This document shows positions 1-5,911 of a stretch of DNA of 6,046 nucleotides, one piece after another. This DNA is from Pseudomonadota bacterium. Lineage in GTDB: Bacteria > Pseudomonadota > Alphaproteobacteria > UBA828 > JAPUJA01. The notes under the pieces are model-generated. The model searched no databases. It was not told where the DNA came from and was given only the letters and a program-made list of their open reading frames with translations. A program made the translations under genes and the position numbers. Position 1 is the stretch's first letter; each line of letters begins with the position of its first letter. The stretch covers positions 1 to 6,046 of the forward strand of contig JAPUJA010000234.1 of NCBI GenBank assembly GCA_027296525.1. The letters are read 5' to 3'.

Positions 1-543
1 GTCGAGAAGATCGTCGAGAAGAGCGCCGCCTATCAGCCGGGCGACCCGCTGGACCCCTCGACCGAGATGGGCGCGATCGTCGATGAAACCCAGATGAACC
101 GGATTCTGGACTATGTCGAGAGCGGCCAATCCGAGGGCGCCAAGCTCGTCGTCGGGGGCAAGCGTGTGATGGAGGAAACCGGCGGCTACTACATCCCGCC
201 GACGCTCTTCGACAAGGTCGCGAACTCGATGAAGATCGCGCGCGAGGAGATCTTCGGGCCCGTCCTTTCGGTGATCGCGTGCAAGGACGTCGAGGACGCG
301 ATTCAGATCGCGAACGATACGCCTTACGGCCTCGCCGCCGGTATCTGGACGCGCGACATCACGGTGGCGCACCGGGCGGCGCGCGATCTTCGCGCCGGTT
401 TCGTCTACATCAACACCTTCGACGCCAGCGACATGTCGACCCCCTTCGGCGGCTACAAGGAGTCGGGCTTCGGGCGCGACAAGTCGCTCCATGCGATCGA
501 CAAATATTGCGAGCTCAAGACCACCTGGATCGAGCTCAGCTGA
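1..543 (+). CDS. Aldehyde dehydrogenase, C-terminal part (5' end cut by window edge), PuuC-like
   Basis: NAD(P)-dependent aldehyde dehydrogenase that would oxidise an aldehyde to the acid in the cytoplasm. Frame 1 is open from the first base to TGA at 541-543, giving 180 residues against about 490-500 for the family, so the Rossmann part and the catalytic cysteine lie outside the window. What remains includes the family motif EEIFGPV (fragment residues 82-88), whose second glutamate and phenylalanine normally contact the nicotinamide ribose, and the C-terminal signature PFGGYKESGFGRDKS (148-162), followed by an ending ELKTTWIEL. That ending resembles gamma-glutamyl-gamma-aminobutyraldehyde dehydrogenase PuuC from memory, but many broad-specificity aldehyde dehydrogenases share it. 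The next gene starts 20 bases downstream and encodes a PuuB-like oxidase that would produce an aldehyde, so the two probably act in sequence. The ATG at 67 is internal, since the homology continues upstream of it. Family assignment is certain; substrate is not. Confidence 0.95.
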   Translation, partial: VEKIVEKSAAYQPGDPLDPSTEMGAIVDETQMNRILDYVESGQSEGAKLVVGGKRVMEETGGYYIPPTLFDKVANSMKIAREEIFGPVLSVIACKDVEDAIQIANDTPYGLAAGIWTRDITVAHRAARDLRAGFVYINTFDASDMSTPFGGYKESGFGRDKSLHAIDKYCELKTTWIELS

Positions 544-563
544 GCCGGACGAAGGGGCAAGCG

Positions 564-1901
564 ATGATGACGAACGACATCTTCGCCGAGGGCTTCAAGG
601 AAGAACCCTATTGGTGGGACGCGGTGCCGCGTGCACGGCTCGCCGAAGAGGCGCTGCCTTCGAAGGCCGACGTCGTCGTCGTGGGCTCAGGCTTCGCCGG
701 GCTCAACTGCGCAATCGAGATCGCGCGCGGCGGGCGCGACACGTTGGTGCTCGAGGCCCAGGACGCGGGCTTCGGGGCGAGCACGCGGCTCGCCGGCTAT
801 ATCGGTCGCTTCATGCACTATTCCTTCACGAAGCTCACCGGCATGTTCGGGCTCGAGAACGCGAAGCGCATGTGGCTCGAATCGGGCGAGGCGCAAACCG
901 TGGTCCTGAAGCGCATCGAGCAGGAGCAGATGGAGGTCGGCAAGCTCTGGCGCGGGCGCTTCACAGGGGCGTGTTCGCCCGAGCATTACGAGATGCTGGC
1001 CCAGAACGCCGAGCTCATCAACAAGCACTGCCCCTTCGAGTTCTCCATGTGCCCCAAATCCGAGCAGCACAAGGAGGTCGGCACCGACTTCTGGCATGGC
1101 GGCATGATCCTGCACGAGCACGGCACGCTGCATCCCGGCAAATATCACCAAGGTCTGCTTCAGGCGGCCTTGAACGCGGGCGCGAAGGTCCATGACTTCA
1201 CGCCGGTCATGCGAATCGTTCCTGAAAGAAAAGGCTTCACCGTCAAGACCGCACGCGGCGTGGTCAACGCACGCGATGTCGTGATCTGCACCAACGGCTA
1301 CACCAACACCACCGCCTCGGCGATCCCCTGGGTGCGCAATCGCATCATACCGGTGCCCGCCCACCAGATCTGCACCGAGCCGATCCCAAGCGAGCTCATG
1401 AAAGCCATCAAGCCCTCTGGGCGCGCCGTGCTCGATTCCAAGGTCAACATCTATTGGGACCGCCCGACGCCCGACGACAGGCAGATCATCTTCGGCGCGC
1501 GCACCGGCCGTGACGAGGGAAGCCTGAAGCTGAACGCGCGCAAACTCCACGACTGCATGACCGAGGTCTATCCCCAGCTCAAGGACGTGAAGCTCAGTCA
1601 TGTCTGGCAGGGCGTCATGGGTTTCTCCTTCGACAAGCTGCCCCATATGGGCGAGACCCGCGACGGGGTCTACTACGCCACGGGCTTCTGCGGCTCAGGG
1701 CTTCCCTTGGGGACCTCTTTCGGCAAGACGATCGGCAACCGCGTCCTCGGCAAGAAGGAAGGGGAAAGCGCGTTCTGGAACGTCGGTTTTCCCACCTGGC
1801 CGTTCTACAACGGCAATCCCTGGTTTCTGCGCGCCTATGTCGCCTGGATCGACTTCAACGACCGGCGCGGCGGCCAGGGCCACATCGTCCGAGGGGGCTA
1901 A
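564..1901 (+). CDS. FAD-dependent oxidoreductase of the DAO family, PuuB-like amine oxidase
   Basis: A 445-residue flavoprotein of the D-amino-acid oxidase fold (PF01266 type). Such enzymes oxidise a C-N bond of an amine or amino acid with FAD, yielding an imine that hydrolyses to an aldehyde or keto acid. The dinucleotide motif GSGFAG is at residues 41-46, with the ribose-binding glutamate at 64 (LVLEA). The second FAD strand VVICTNGYT is at 239-247, and the C-terminal flavin loop GFCGSGLPLGTSFGK is at 374-388. The N-terminal aromatic stretch PYWW and an aromatic tail (FPTWPFYNGNPWF, about 409-421) fit the PuuB-like subfamily. PuuB usually has RNGG after GFGAS; here it is TRLAG (74-78), so the active site may differ. 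I chose ATG 564 because GAAGGGG at 551-557 sits at Shine-Dalgarno distance; ATG 567 is an alternative. The longer frame opening at 279 overlaps the dehydrogenase and is not used. Substrate unknown; gamma-glutamylputrescine or another amine is plausible from context. Confidence 0.92.
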   Translation: MMTNDIFAEGFKEEPYWWDAVPRARLAEEALPSKADVVVVGSGFAGLNCAIEIARGGRDTLVLEAQDAGFGASTRLAGYIGRFMHYSFTKLTGMFGLENAKRMWLESGEAQTVVLKRIEQEQMEVGKLWRGRFTGACSPEHYEMLAQNAELINKHCPFEFSMCPKSEQHKEVGTDFWHGGMILHEHGTLHPGKYHQGLLQAALNAGAKVHDFTPVMRIVPERKGFTVKTARGVVNARDVVICTNGYTNTTASAIPWVRNRIIPVPAHQICTEPIPSELMKAIKPSGRAVLDSKVNIYWDRPTPDDRQIIFGARTGRDEGSLKLNARKLHDCMTEVYPQLKDVKLSHVWQGVMGFSFDKLPHMGETRDGVYYATGFCGSGLPLGTSFGKTIGNRVLGKKEGESAFWNVGFPTWPFYNGNPWFLRAYVAWIDFNDRRGGQGHIVRGG

Positions 1902-1936
1902 GCGCCCTTGCGGTTGCCGGATCACTCGCAGGCGCG

Positions 1937-1966
1937 CCCCACCGAAGCGAGCCCCACCGGAGCGAG
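1937..1966 (+). repeat. Tandem 15-base repeat in the oxidase-aminotransferase gap
   Basis: Two adjacent copies, CCCCACCGAAGCGAG (1937-1951) and CCCCACCGGAGCGAG (1952-1966), differ at one base. They fill the middle of the 81-base gap (1902-1982), the only sizeable gap inside the operon. The second copy runs straight into the Shine-Dalgarno sequence of the following gene. No hairpin with a T-run is seen, so this does not look like a terminator. Function is unknown; slippage duplication of a leader segment is the simple explanation. Confidence 0.8.
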
Positions 1967-1974
1967 AGGGAGGA
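1966..1974 (+). promoter_or_regulatory. Strong ribosome binding site of the first aminotransferase
   Basis: GAGGGAGGA lies 8 bases before ATG 1983 and is highly complementary to the 3' end of 16S rRNA. It decides the start at 1983 over the upstream in-frame ATG at 1908, which has no such site and would add 25 residues with no family resemblance. Confidence 0.8.
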
Positions 1975-1982
1975 ACAAGGAC

Positions 1983-3332
1983 ATGAGCGCCGCATATCCG
2001 GACTTCTCATCGAAATCCGCCGCGCTCTATGAGCGCGCGCGCCGGGTGATGCCGGGGGGGAGCACGCGGGTGCAGACCTTCTTCAACCCCTATCCCGTCT
2101 TCGCGGCGCACGCCGAGGGCTGCCGGGTGATCGATGTCGACGGCGCTGCGCGGATCGACTTCGTCAACAACTACACGGTGCAGATCCACGGCCACTCGCA
2201 CCCCAAGATCGTCGAGGCGGTGAAAAAGCAAGCCGAGCAAGCCATGTGCTTCACGCTTCCGACCGAGACCGAGATCGAGCTCGCCGAGATCTTCTGCGAG
2301 CGCACGGCCTCGATCGAGCGCGTCCGGTTCGCGAACTCCGGCACCGAGGCGGTGATGAACGCGATCAAGGCGGCGCGCGCCCATACGGGCCGGCCCAAGA
2401 TCGCGAAATGCGAGGGCGTCTATCACGGCAGTTACGATTACGCCGAGGCGAGCCTCGATCCTGATCCACAGAACTGGGGCGCGCGCGATCCGGCGGCCGT
2501 CGGCTACGCGAGGAGTGCGCCGGCGGGCATGTTGGCCGACGTCGTCGTGATCCCGTTCAACGACGTGGACGCGAGCCGGCGGATACTGGAGGCGAATGCG
2601 GATCGGCTCGCGGGCCTGCTCGTCGATCTCGTGCCCACCCGCTGCGGGGGCGGACCCGCGAGCCCGGAATATCGTGCGATGCTCCGCGAGGTTACGCGCC
2701 GGCACGGGATCGTGCTCATCTGCGACGAGGTCGTGACCTACCGCCTCGACTATGGCGGCGCGCAAGCGCTCTATGGTTTCGACCCGGACCTCACGACGCT
2801 CGGCAAGATCATCGGGGGCGGCATGCCGATCGGCGCGATCGCGGGCAAGGCCGAATTCATGGCGGTCTTCGATGCCAGCCAAGGAAAACCGCTCTGCCCC
2901 CATTCGGGCACCTTCACCGCCAACCCGGTGAGCATGGCGGCGGGCATCGTCGCGATGCGGATGTTCGATCGAGAGGCGATCGAGCGCCAGAACACGCTCG
3001 GGGCGAAGACGCGCGCCCAACTCGACGAGGCGTTCAAGGTCGCGGGCGTTACGGGCCATGTGACGGGCGAGGGCTCGCTCTTCCTGCCCCACCTTTCCGA
3101 CGAGCCCTTGGGCGACTATCGAAAGACCTACCGGGCGCACAGCGACGCCGCGGGTGAGCGCGCCGAGGCGCTCTTCCGTCTCCTGCTGAACGAGGGGATC
3201 TATTCGAGCGTGCTCGGCCTCAATTGCCTCTCCACGCCGATGGGCGAGGCCGAGATCGACCGGCTCTCGGAGGCGGTGCTCAAATGCCTTCGCATCATCA
3301 AGGACGAAGCGCCGGCGAGGGCCGTCTCTTGA
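1983..3332 (+). CDS. Class III aminotransferase, glutamate-1-semialdehyde aminomutase-like
   Basis: A 449-residue PLP enzyme of fold type I, class III. Visible family landmarks are GGSTR (25-29), NSGTEA (118-123, PLP phosphate binding), YHG (147-149, aromatic stacking on PLP), DEV (248-250, Asp contacts the PLP nitrogen), TTLGKIIGGGMPIG with the Schiff-base lysine K275, and HSGTFTANP (307-315). The TTLGK-IGGG and YGGAQ segments are typical of glutamate-1-semialdehyde 2,1-aminomutase (HemL), and the C-terminal region (LLNEGIYSS, 401-409) resembles beta-phenylalanine-type amino acid transaminases. It sits in a catabolic operon, so a role in haem synthesis is unlikely; transamination of an amine or beta/omega-amino acid is more plausible. 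Oddity: the usual Glu-Pro at the VEP motif reads VDLVP (214-218). The start is fixed by the strong Shine-Dalgarno site just upstream. It ends in a four-base overlap with the likely start of the next gene, so the two are probably translationally coupled. Fold certain, substrate open. Confidence 0.93.
   Translation: MSAAYPDFSSKSAALYERARRVMPGGSTRVQTFFNPYPVFAAHAEGCRVIDVDGAARIDFVNNYTVQIHGHSHPKIVEAVKKQAEQAMCFTLPTETEIELAEIFCERTASIERVRFANSGTEAVMNAIKAARAHTGRPKIAKCEGVYHGSYDYAEASLDPDPQNWGARDPAAVGYARSAPAGMLADVVVIPFNDVDASRRILEANADRLAGLLVDLVPTRCGGGPASPEYRAMLREVTRRHGIVLICDEVVTYRLDYGGAQALYGFDPDLTTLGKIIGGGMPIGAIAGKAEFMAVFDASQGKPLCPHSGTFTANPVSMAAGIVAMRMFDREAIERQNTLGAKTRAQLDEAFKVAGVTGHVTGEGSLFLPHLSDEPLGDYRKTYRAHSDAAGERAEALFRLLLNEGIYSSVLGLNCLSTPMGEAEIDRLSEAVLKCLRIIKDEAPARAVS
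3315..3332 (+). promoter_or_regulatory. Ribosome binding site and TTG start overlapping a stop codon (TTGA)
   Basis: GCGAGGG (3315-3321) lies 7 bases before TTG 3329-3331. That TTG overlaps the TGA stop (3330-3332) of the preceding gene in the TTGA arrangement, a counterpart of the common ATGA coupling signal. The competing start is ATG 3284, preceded by GGAGG at 3269-3273 with 10 bases of spacing. It would add 15 residues that are simply the other-frame reading of the previous gene's end. Confidence 0.55.
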
Positions 3333-4729
3333 GGGCCAACCGCTCGATCGCCGAGCGCGACGTCGCTTGCGTCATCCACGGCTTCACGAACCTCGCGACG
3401 CTCGAAGAAAAGCCGCCCGTCGTCATCACGCGGGGCCAGGGCATCCATGTCTATGACGAGGCGGGCAAGGAATATATCGAGGGCGCGGCCGGGATGTGGT
3501 GCGCCTCCTTCGGATTCAGCGAAAGAGAGCTGAATCCGAAGGAGGCGATCGCCCAGTTCGAGAAGCTTCCCTACTATCACAGCTTCGTCGACAAGACGAC
3601 GGCGCCCATGGCCCTCTTGGCCGAGACGCTCGTCGCGGTCGCGCCCGAGCCCTTGACGCGGGTGTTCTTCACCAACTCCGGCTCGGAGGCGAACGATACG
3701 CTGGTGAAGATCATCTGGTACTACAACAACGCCCGGGGACGCCCCGACAAGAAGAAGATCATCTCGCGGATCAACGGCTTTCACGGGCTGACGGTGGCCG
3801 CCGCGAGCCTGACCGGGATTCCGCTCATGCATGCGGAATTCGACCTTCCGATCGCGAACATTCTCCACACCGACTTGCCCCATTATCCGCGCCGCGCGAG
3901 AGCGGGCGAAACGGAGGAGGCCTTCGCGAGCCGTATGGCGGATAACCTGGAAGGGCTCATCCTCGCCGAGGGGCCGGAGACGGTCGCGGCCTTCATCGCC
4001 GAGCCGGTGATGGGCGCGGGTGGCGTGATCACCCCGCCCGAGAGCTACTTCGCCAAGATCCAGGCGGTGCTCAAGCGCCATGACGTGCTGATGCTGGTGG
4101 ACGAGGTGATCACGGGCTTCGGGCGCACAGGGAACATGTTTGCTTGCGAGACCTATGGCATCACCCCGGACGCCATGACGGTCGCGAAGGGGCTCGCTTC
4201 GGCCTATCAGCCGATCGCGGGCGTGCTGATAACCGAGGAGATCTACGACGCGCTCATCACCCAGAGCCGGAAGCTCGGCTTCTTCGCCCACGCCTTCACC
4301 ACCACGGGCCATCCGGTGGCGTCGGCCGTCGCGCTCAAGACCCTCGAGCTCATGGCGGAGCGCGATATGTTAAGCCATGTGCGAAGGGTCGCGCGGCGCT
4401 TCCAGGAAAGGCTCGCAAGCTTTGGCGATCACCCGCTCGTCGGCGAGGTCCGGGGCATCGGGCTCATGGGCGCGCTCGAGCTCGCGGCCGATAAGGACAG
4501 CATGCGCCCCTTCGATCCAAGCCATAAGGTCAAGGAGCACCTCCGGCTCGGCGCGCAAGAGCGGGGCTTGATCGTGCGGGCGGTTTCGGCCGGCGAGAGC
4601 CTCGCCTTCGCGCCCCCCTTGATCATCACCGAAGACGAGATCGACGCGATGTTCGATCGCTTCGGCGCCGCCCTCGACGACACGCTTTCCTGGGTGGATC
4701 GGGAAGGTCTTCGCGAGCAAATCGGCTAA
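3329..4729 (+). CDS. Class III omega-aminotransferase (SpuC-like, putrescine/amine-pyruvate type)
   Basis: A 466-residue PLP aminotransferase that would move an amino group from an amine or omega-amino acid to a keto acid such as pyruvate. Landmarks, numbered from the TTG start: GMWC (55-58) with the active-site tryptophan W57, NSGSEAND (116-123), FHG (151-153), IAEPVMGAGG (223-232), VDEVITGFGRTG (257-268) with D258, the Schiff-base lysine K287 in AKGLASAYQP, FTTTGHP (323-329), and R417 in IVRAV. These positions closely match the well-studied amine-pyruvate transaminases of the Chromobacterium type (W60, D259, K288, R416), in which the arginine binds the substrate carboxylate. SpuC, the putrescine-pyruvate transaminase of Pseudomonas, has the same layout, including the MWC-like and YHSF-like segments. 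Length suits the family from TTG 3329; ATG 3284 (481 residues) is the alternative. It is clearly not a recent copy of the preceding aminotransferase, since motifs and lengths differ. No obvious terminator follows the TAA. Confidence 0.93.
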   Translation: MRANRSIAERDVACVIHGFTNLATLEEKPPVVITRGQGIHVYDEAGKEYIEGAAGMWCASFGFSERELNPKEAIAQFEKLPYYHSFVDKTTAPMALLAETLVAVAPEPLTRVFFTNSGSEANDTLVKIIWYYNNARGRPDKKKIISRINGFHGLTVAAASLTGIPLMHAEFDLPIANILHTDLPHYPRRARAGETEEAFASRMADNLEGLILAEGPETVAAFIAEPVMGAGGVITPPESYFAKIQAVLKRHDVLMLVDEVITGFGRTGNMFACETYGITPDAMTVAKGLASAYQPIAGVLITEEIYDALITQSRKLGFFAHAFTTTGHPVASAVALKTLELMAERDMLSHVRRVARRFQERLASFGDHPLVGEVRGIGLMGALELAADKDSMRPFDPSHKVKEHLRLGAQERGLIVRAVSAGESLAFAPPLIITEDEIDAMFDRFGAALDDTLSWVDREGLREQIG

Positions 4730-4854
4730 GCGGAACCGGTCCTCAAACACCCCATTACTTCGAAGACATGACGTTCTATTTGCGTTCTTGCCTGTGATTC
4801 GAAGCTATGGTAGGAACAGTCGAATTCCCCACTACATCTTGATCGGAACCGACA
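4730..4854 (+). promoter_or_regulatory. Intergenic leader before the DUF2188 gene; weak promoter candidates
   Basis: This 125-base stretch is visibly richer in A+T than the genes around it, as expected of a promoter region. GGAAC occurs three times (4732-4736, 4813-4817, 4845-4849). GGAAC is the -35 core of the alphaproteobacterial general-stress sigma factor EcfG, whose -10 is CGTT at 16-17 bases. The first copy is followed at 16 bases by CATT (4753-4756), one mismatch from that -10; the other two have no CGTT at the right distance. For a housekeeping promoter, TATGGT (4806-4811) has no well-spaced -35: TTGCGT at 4780-4785 is 20 bases away. CTTCGAAG (4758-4765) is an 8-base palindrome, and TTCGAAG recurs at 4798-4804. 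I see no T-tailed hairpin to end the upstream operon here. Confidence 0.35.
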
Positions 4855-5082
4855 GTGCCCGAGAATCATCGTTACGTCACGACCCACGCTCAGGGATGGG
4901 CCGTTCAGAAACCCCACGCGGTCCGAGTCAGCAGCATTCACGCGACCCAGCAGGAAGCCCAGCGGCGCGCCAAGCAAATCGTCGCCCATCTGGGCGGCGG
5001 CGAGGTCCGCATTCAAGGCCGCAACGGCCGCTGGCGCGAGACCGACACGGTCCTCAACGGGCACGGTCCTCAAAGGACCTGA
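4855..5082 (+). CDS. DUF2188 family small protein
   Basis: A 75-residue protein with the pattern of DUF2188 (PF09954): an N-terminal beta strand ending in GWAV (14-17), a T31/E34/A35/A39/I42 helix face after SSIHAT, and a C-terminal strand VRIQGRNGR (51-59) where family members typically show a hydrophobic strand plus GRDG. The family has no established biochemical role; members are short, cytoplasmic and found singly in many bacteria. It starts at GTG 4855, with a modest GGAA at 4845-4848 six bases upstream; no in-frame ATG precedes it that fits. The last ten residues are read from a 16-base tandem repeat and a hairpin, so the C-terminus is probably not conserved. It stands 125 bases after the aminotransferase and faces the glutathione transferase gene. 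It is probably its own transcription unit, with no evident link to amine catabolism. Confidence 0.8.
   Translation: MPENHRYVTTHAQGWAVQKPHAVRVSSIHATQQEAQRRAKQIVAHLGGGEVRIQGRNGRWRETDTVLNGHGPQRT
5047..5078 (+). repeat. Tandem 16-base repeat at the 3' end of the DUF2188 gene
   Basis: ACGGTCCTCAACGGGC (5047-5062) is followed directly by ACGGTCCTCAAAGGAC (5063-5078); the first 11 bases are identical. The ten-base core CGGTCCTCAA also occurs at 4737-4746, just after the upstream aminotransferase gene, so three copies of this word lie around the DUF2188 gene. Because the unit is 16 bases, the two copies are read in different frames. Confidence 0.75.
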
Positions 5083-5101
5083 TCCGGGCCCGCCACGGGC
5101 C
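5065..5101 (+). terminator. Two consecutive short hairpins at the DUF2188 stop; possible terminator
   Basis: GGTCCT-CAA-AGGACC (5065-5079) is a perfect 6-base stem with a 3-base loop ending at the T of the stop codon TGA. Seven bases later GGCCCG-CCA-CGGGCC (5087-5101) forms a second 6-base, all-GC stem with a 3-base loop. Neither is followed by a T-run, so a classical intrinsic terminator is not shown. They may help 3' end formation or RNA stability for the small gene. Confidence 0.4.
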
Positions 5102-5133
5102 GCCGCCCACAGACGCTCCCGCCGAGCGCCGAT

Positions 5134-5157
5134 CAGGCGCGCCTGTTCCCGCGCGGG
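5134..5157. repeat. Pair of perfect palindromes in the convergent gap
   Basis: CAGGCGCGCCTG (5134-5145) is a perfect 12-base palindrome and CCCGCGCGGG (5148-5157) a perfect 10-base one, two bases apart. They lie between the two convergent genes and follow the hairpins at 5065-5101. They could fold in transcripts from either strand or bind a dimeric protein. In such GC-rich sequence, some palindromes are expected by chance. Confidence 0.5.
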
Positions 5158-5178
5158 CCGGTGGCGGGGGATCACGCT

Positions 5179-5222
5179 CGAGACCCACGGTCGAGACCCC
5201 GTCTGGCCCGAGACCCCGTCTG
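5179..5222. repeat. Direct repeats of CGAGACCCCGTCTG before the GST stop codon
   Basis: CGAGACCCCGTCTG occurs at 5192-5205 and again at 5209-5222, with a 17-base period. A degenerate unit, CGAGACCCACGGTC, lies just before at 5179-5192. Each full copy holds a small inverted repeat, AGAC-CCC-GTCT. The block lies immediately past the stop codon of the minus-strand glutathione transferase gene, so in that transcript it would form two small consecutive stems; no T-run follows. Function unknown. Confidence 0.65.
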
Positions 5223-5224
5223 AC

Positions 5225-5911
5225 CTAAGCCGCGAGGGGTGGTGCCTCCTTTCGCGTGAAAAGACGCTCCTTCGCCTCCAACGGCACCTCTTCCCAGCCG
5301 GGACCGAGCACGGCGAGACCGCGCTTCACGGCGGGCCGGGCGACGATCCGCTCATACCAACCTTTGAGATTTGGATAACCGTCGAGCTGGATATCGAGCG
5401 AGCGAGCGAGCCGGACCCAGGGGAAGATCGCGATATCGGCGATCGAATAGGCGCCGGCGAAATGCTCGCGCCCCTCGAGCGCCTGCTCCATCACGCCGAA
5501 CAGCCGCGTCGCCTCCTTGTCATAACGCTCGCGCGCATACTCCTCGCCCGCCCCATGGCGGAAGTGGAGCGCCTGGCCGAACATCGGCCCGACGCCCGCC
5601 ATCTGGAACATGAGCCATTGAAGCACCTCGTGGCGCTTCGCGGGCTCCGAGGGCAGAAGCCGGCCCACCTTCTCGGCGAGATAGATCATGATCGCGCCCG
5701 ATTCGAAGAGCCGGTAGGGGCTTCCCTCCGGCCCCTCATGATCGAGGATCGCCGGGATCTTGTTGTTGGGATTGACCTTCAAGAACTCAGGCTCGAACTG
5801 ATCGCGTTTTCCGAGGTCGACGGCGATCACCTCGTAATCGAGCCCGAGCTCCTCGAGAAGGAAGCTGATCTTGTAGCCGTTGGGCGTGGTCCAGAAGTAG
5901 AGGTCGATCAT
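5225..5911 (-). CDS. Glutathione S-transferase, YfcG-like (Nu class / Ure2p-like)
   Basis: A 228-residue cytosolic protein with an N-terminal thioredoxin-like domain (about 1-85) and an all-helical C-terminal domain. The N-terminus MIDLYFWTTPNGYK and the following FLLEELGLDYEVIAVDLGK match E. coli YfcG, a glutathione-dependent disulfide-bond oxidoreductase with no active-site cysteine, which uses Thr9 and Asn11; both residues are present here. PNNKIPAI (49-56, cis-Pro loop) and LFESGAI (glutamate-serine pair that holds glutathione's gamma-glutamyl group) follow. The C-terminal domain carries the usual GAYSIADIAIFPWV, including the N-capping box and conserved aspartate. ATG 5911 is chosen because AAAGGA (plus-strand 5921-5926) gives a good Shine-Dalgarno site 9 bases upstream and because it matches family N-termini. 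ATG 5929 lies upstream of that site, and earlier starts would read through a terminator. It probably contributes to redox or stress protection and is transcribed independently, facing the DUF2188 gene. Confidence 0.93.
   Translation of the reverse strand: MIDLYFWTTPNGYKISFLLEELGLDYEVIAVDLGKRDQFEPEFLKVNPNNKIPAILDHEGPEGSPYRLFESGAIMIYLAEKVGRLLPSEPAKRHEVLQWLMFQMAGVGPMFGQALHFRHGAGEEYARERYDKEATRLFGVMEQALEGREHFAGAYSIADIAIFPWVRLARSLDIQLDGYPNLKGWYERIVARPAVKRGLAVLGPGWEEVPLEAKERLFTRKEAPPLAA

Noticed and set aside
279..563. Starting the oxidase at an upstream ATG at 279
   Set aside because: The added 95 residues overlap the aldehyde dehydrogenase C-terminus in another frame and are Arg-rich. ATG 564 has its own Shine-Dalgarno site and leads directly into the family N-terminus.
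1983..3332. Annotating the first aminotransferase as hemL (haem biosynthesis)
   Set aside because: The lysine region and YGGAQ look HemL-like, but the Glu-Pro motif is altered and the gene lies in an amine-oxidation operon. Alphaproteobacteria, if this is one, normally make aminolevulinate by another route.
687..4312. Long open frames on the minus strand opposite the oxidase and both aminotransferases
   Set aside because: They are antisense to genes with clear family motifs, have low-complexity Arg/Gly/Ala/Asp/His-rich translations typical of GC-rich shadow frames, and show no recognisable domain.
5179..5222. A short CRISPR array
   Set aside because: The repeats are 14 bases with 3-base separation and a degenerate first copy, with no real spacers and no cas genes nearby.
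4788..5228. An open frame of about 146 codons overlapping the DUF2188 gene on the same strand
   Set aside because: Its translation is rich in Arg, Pro, Ser and Gly with no domain, and it runs through the palindrome and repeat block. The overlapping DUF2188 frame has clear family features.
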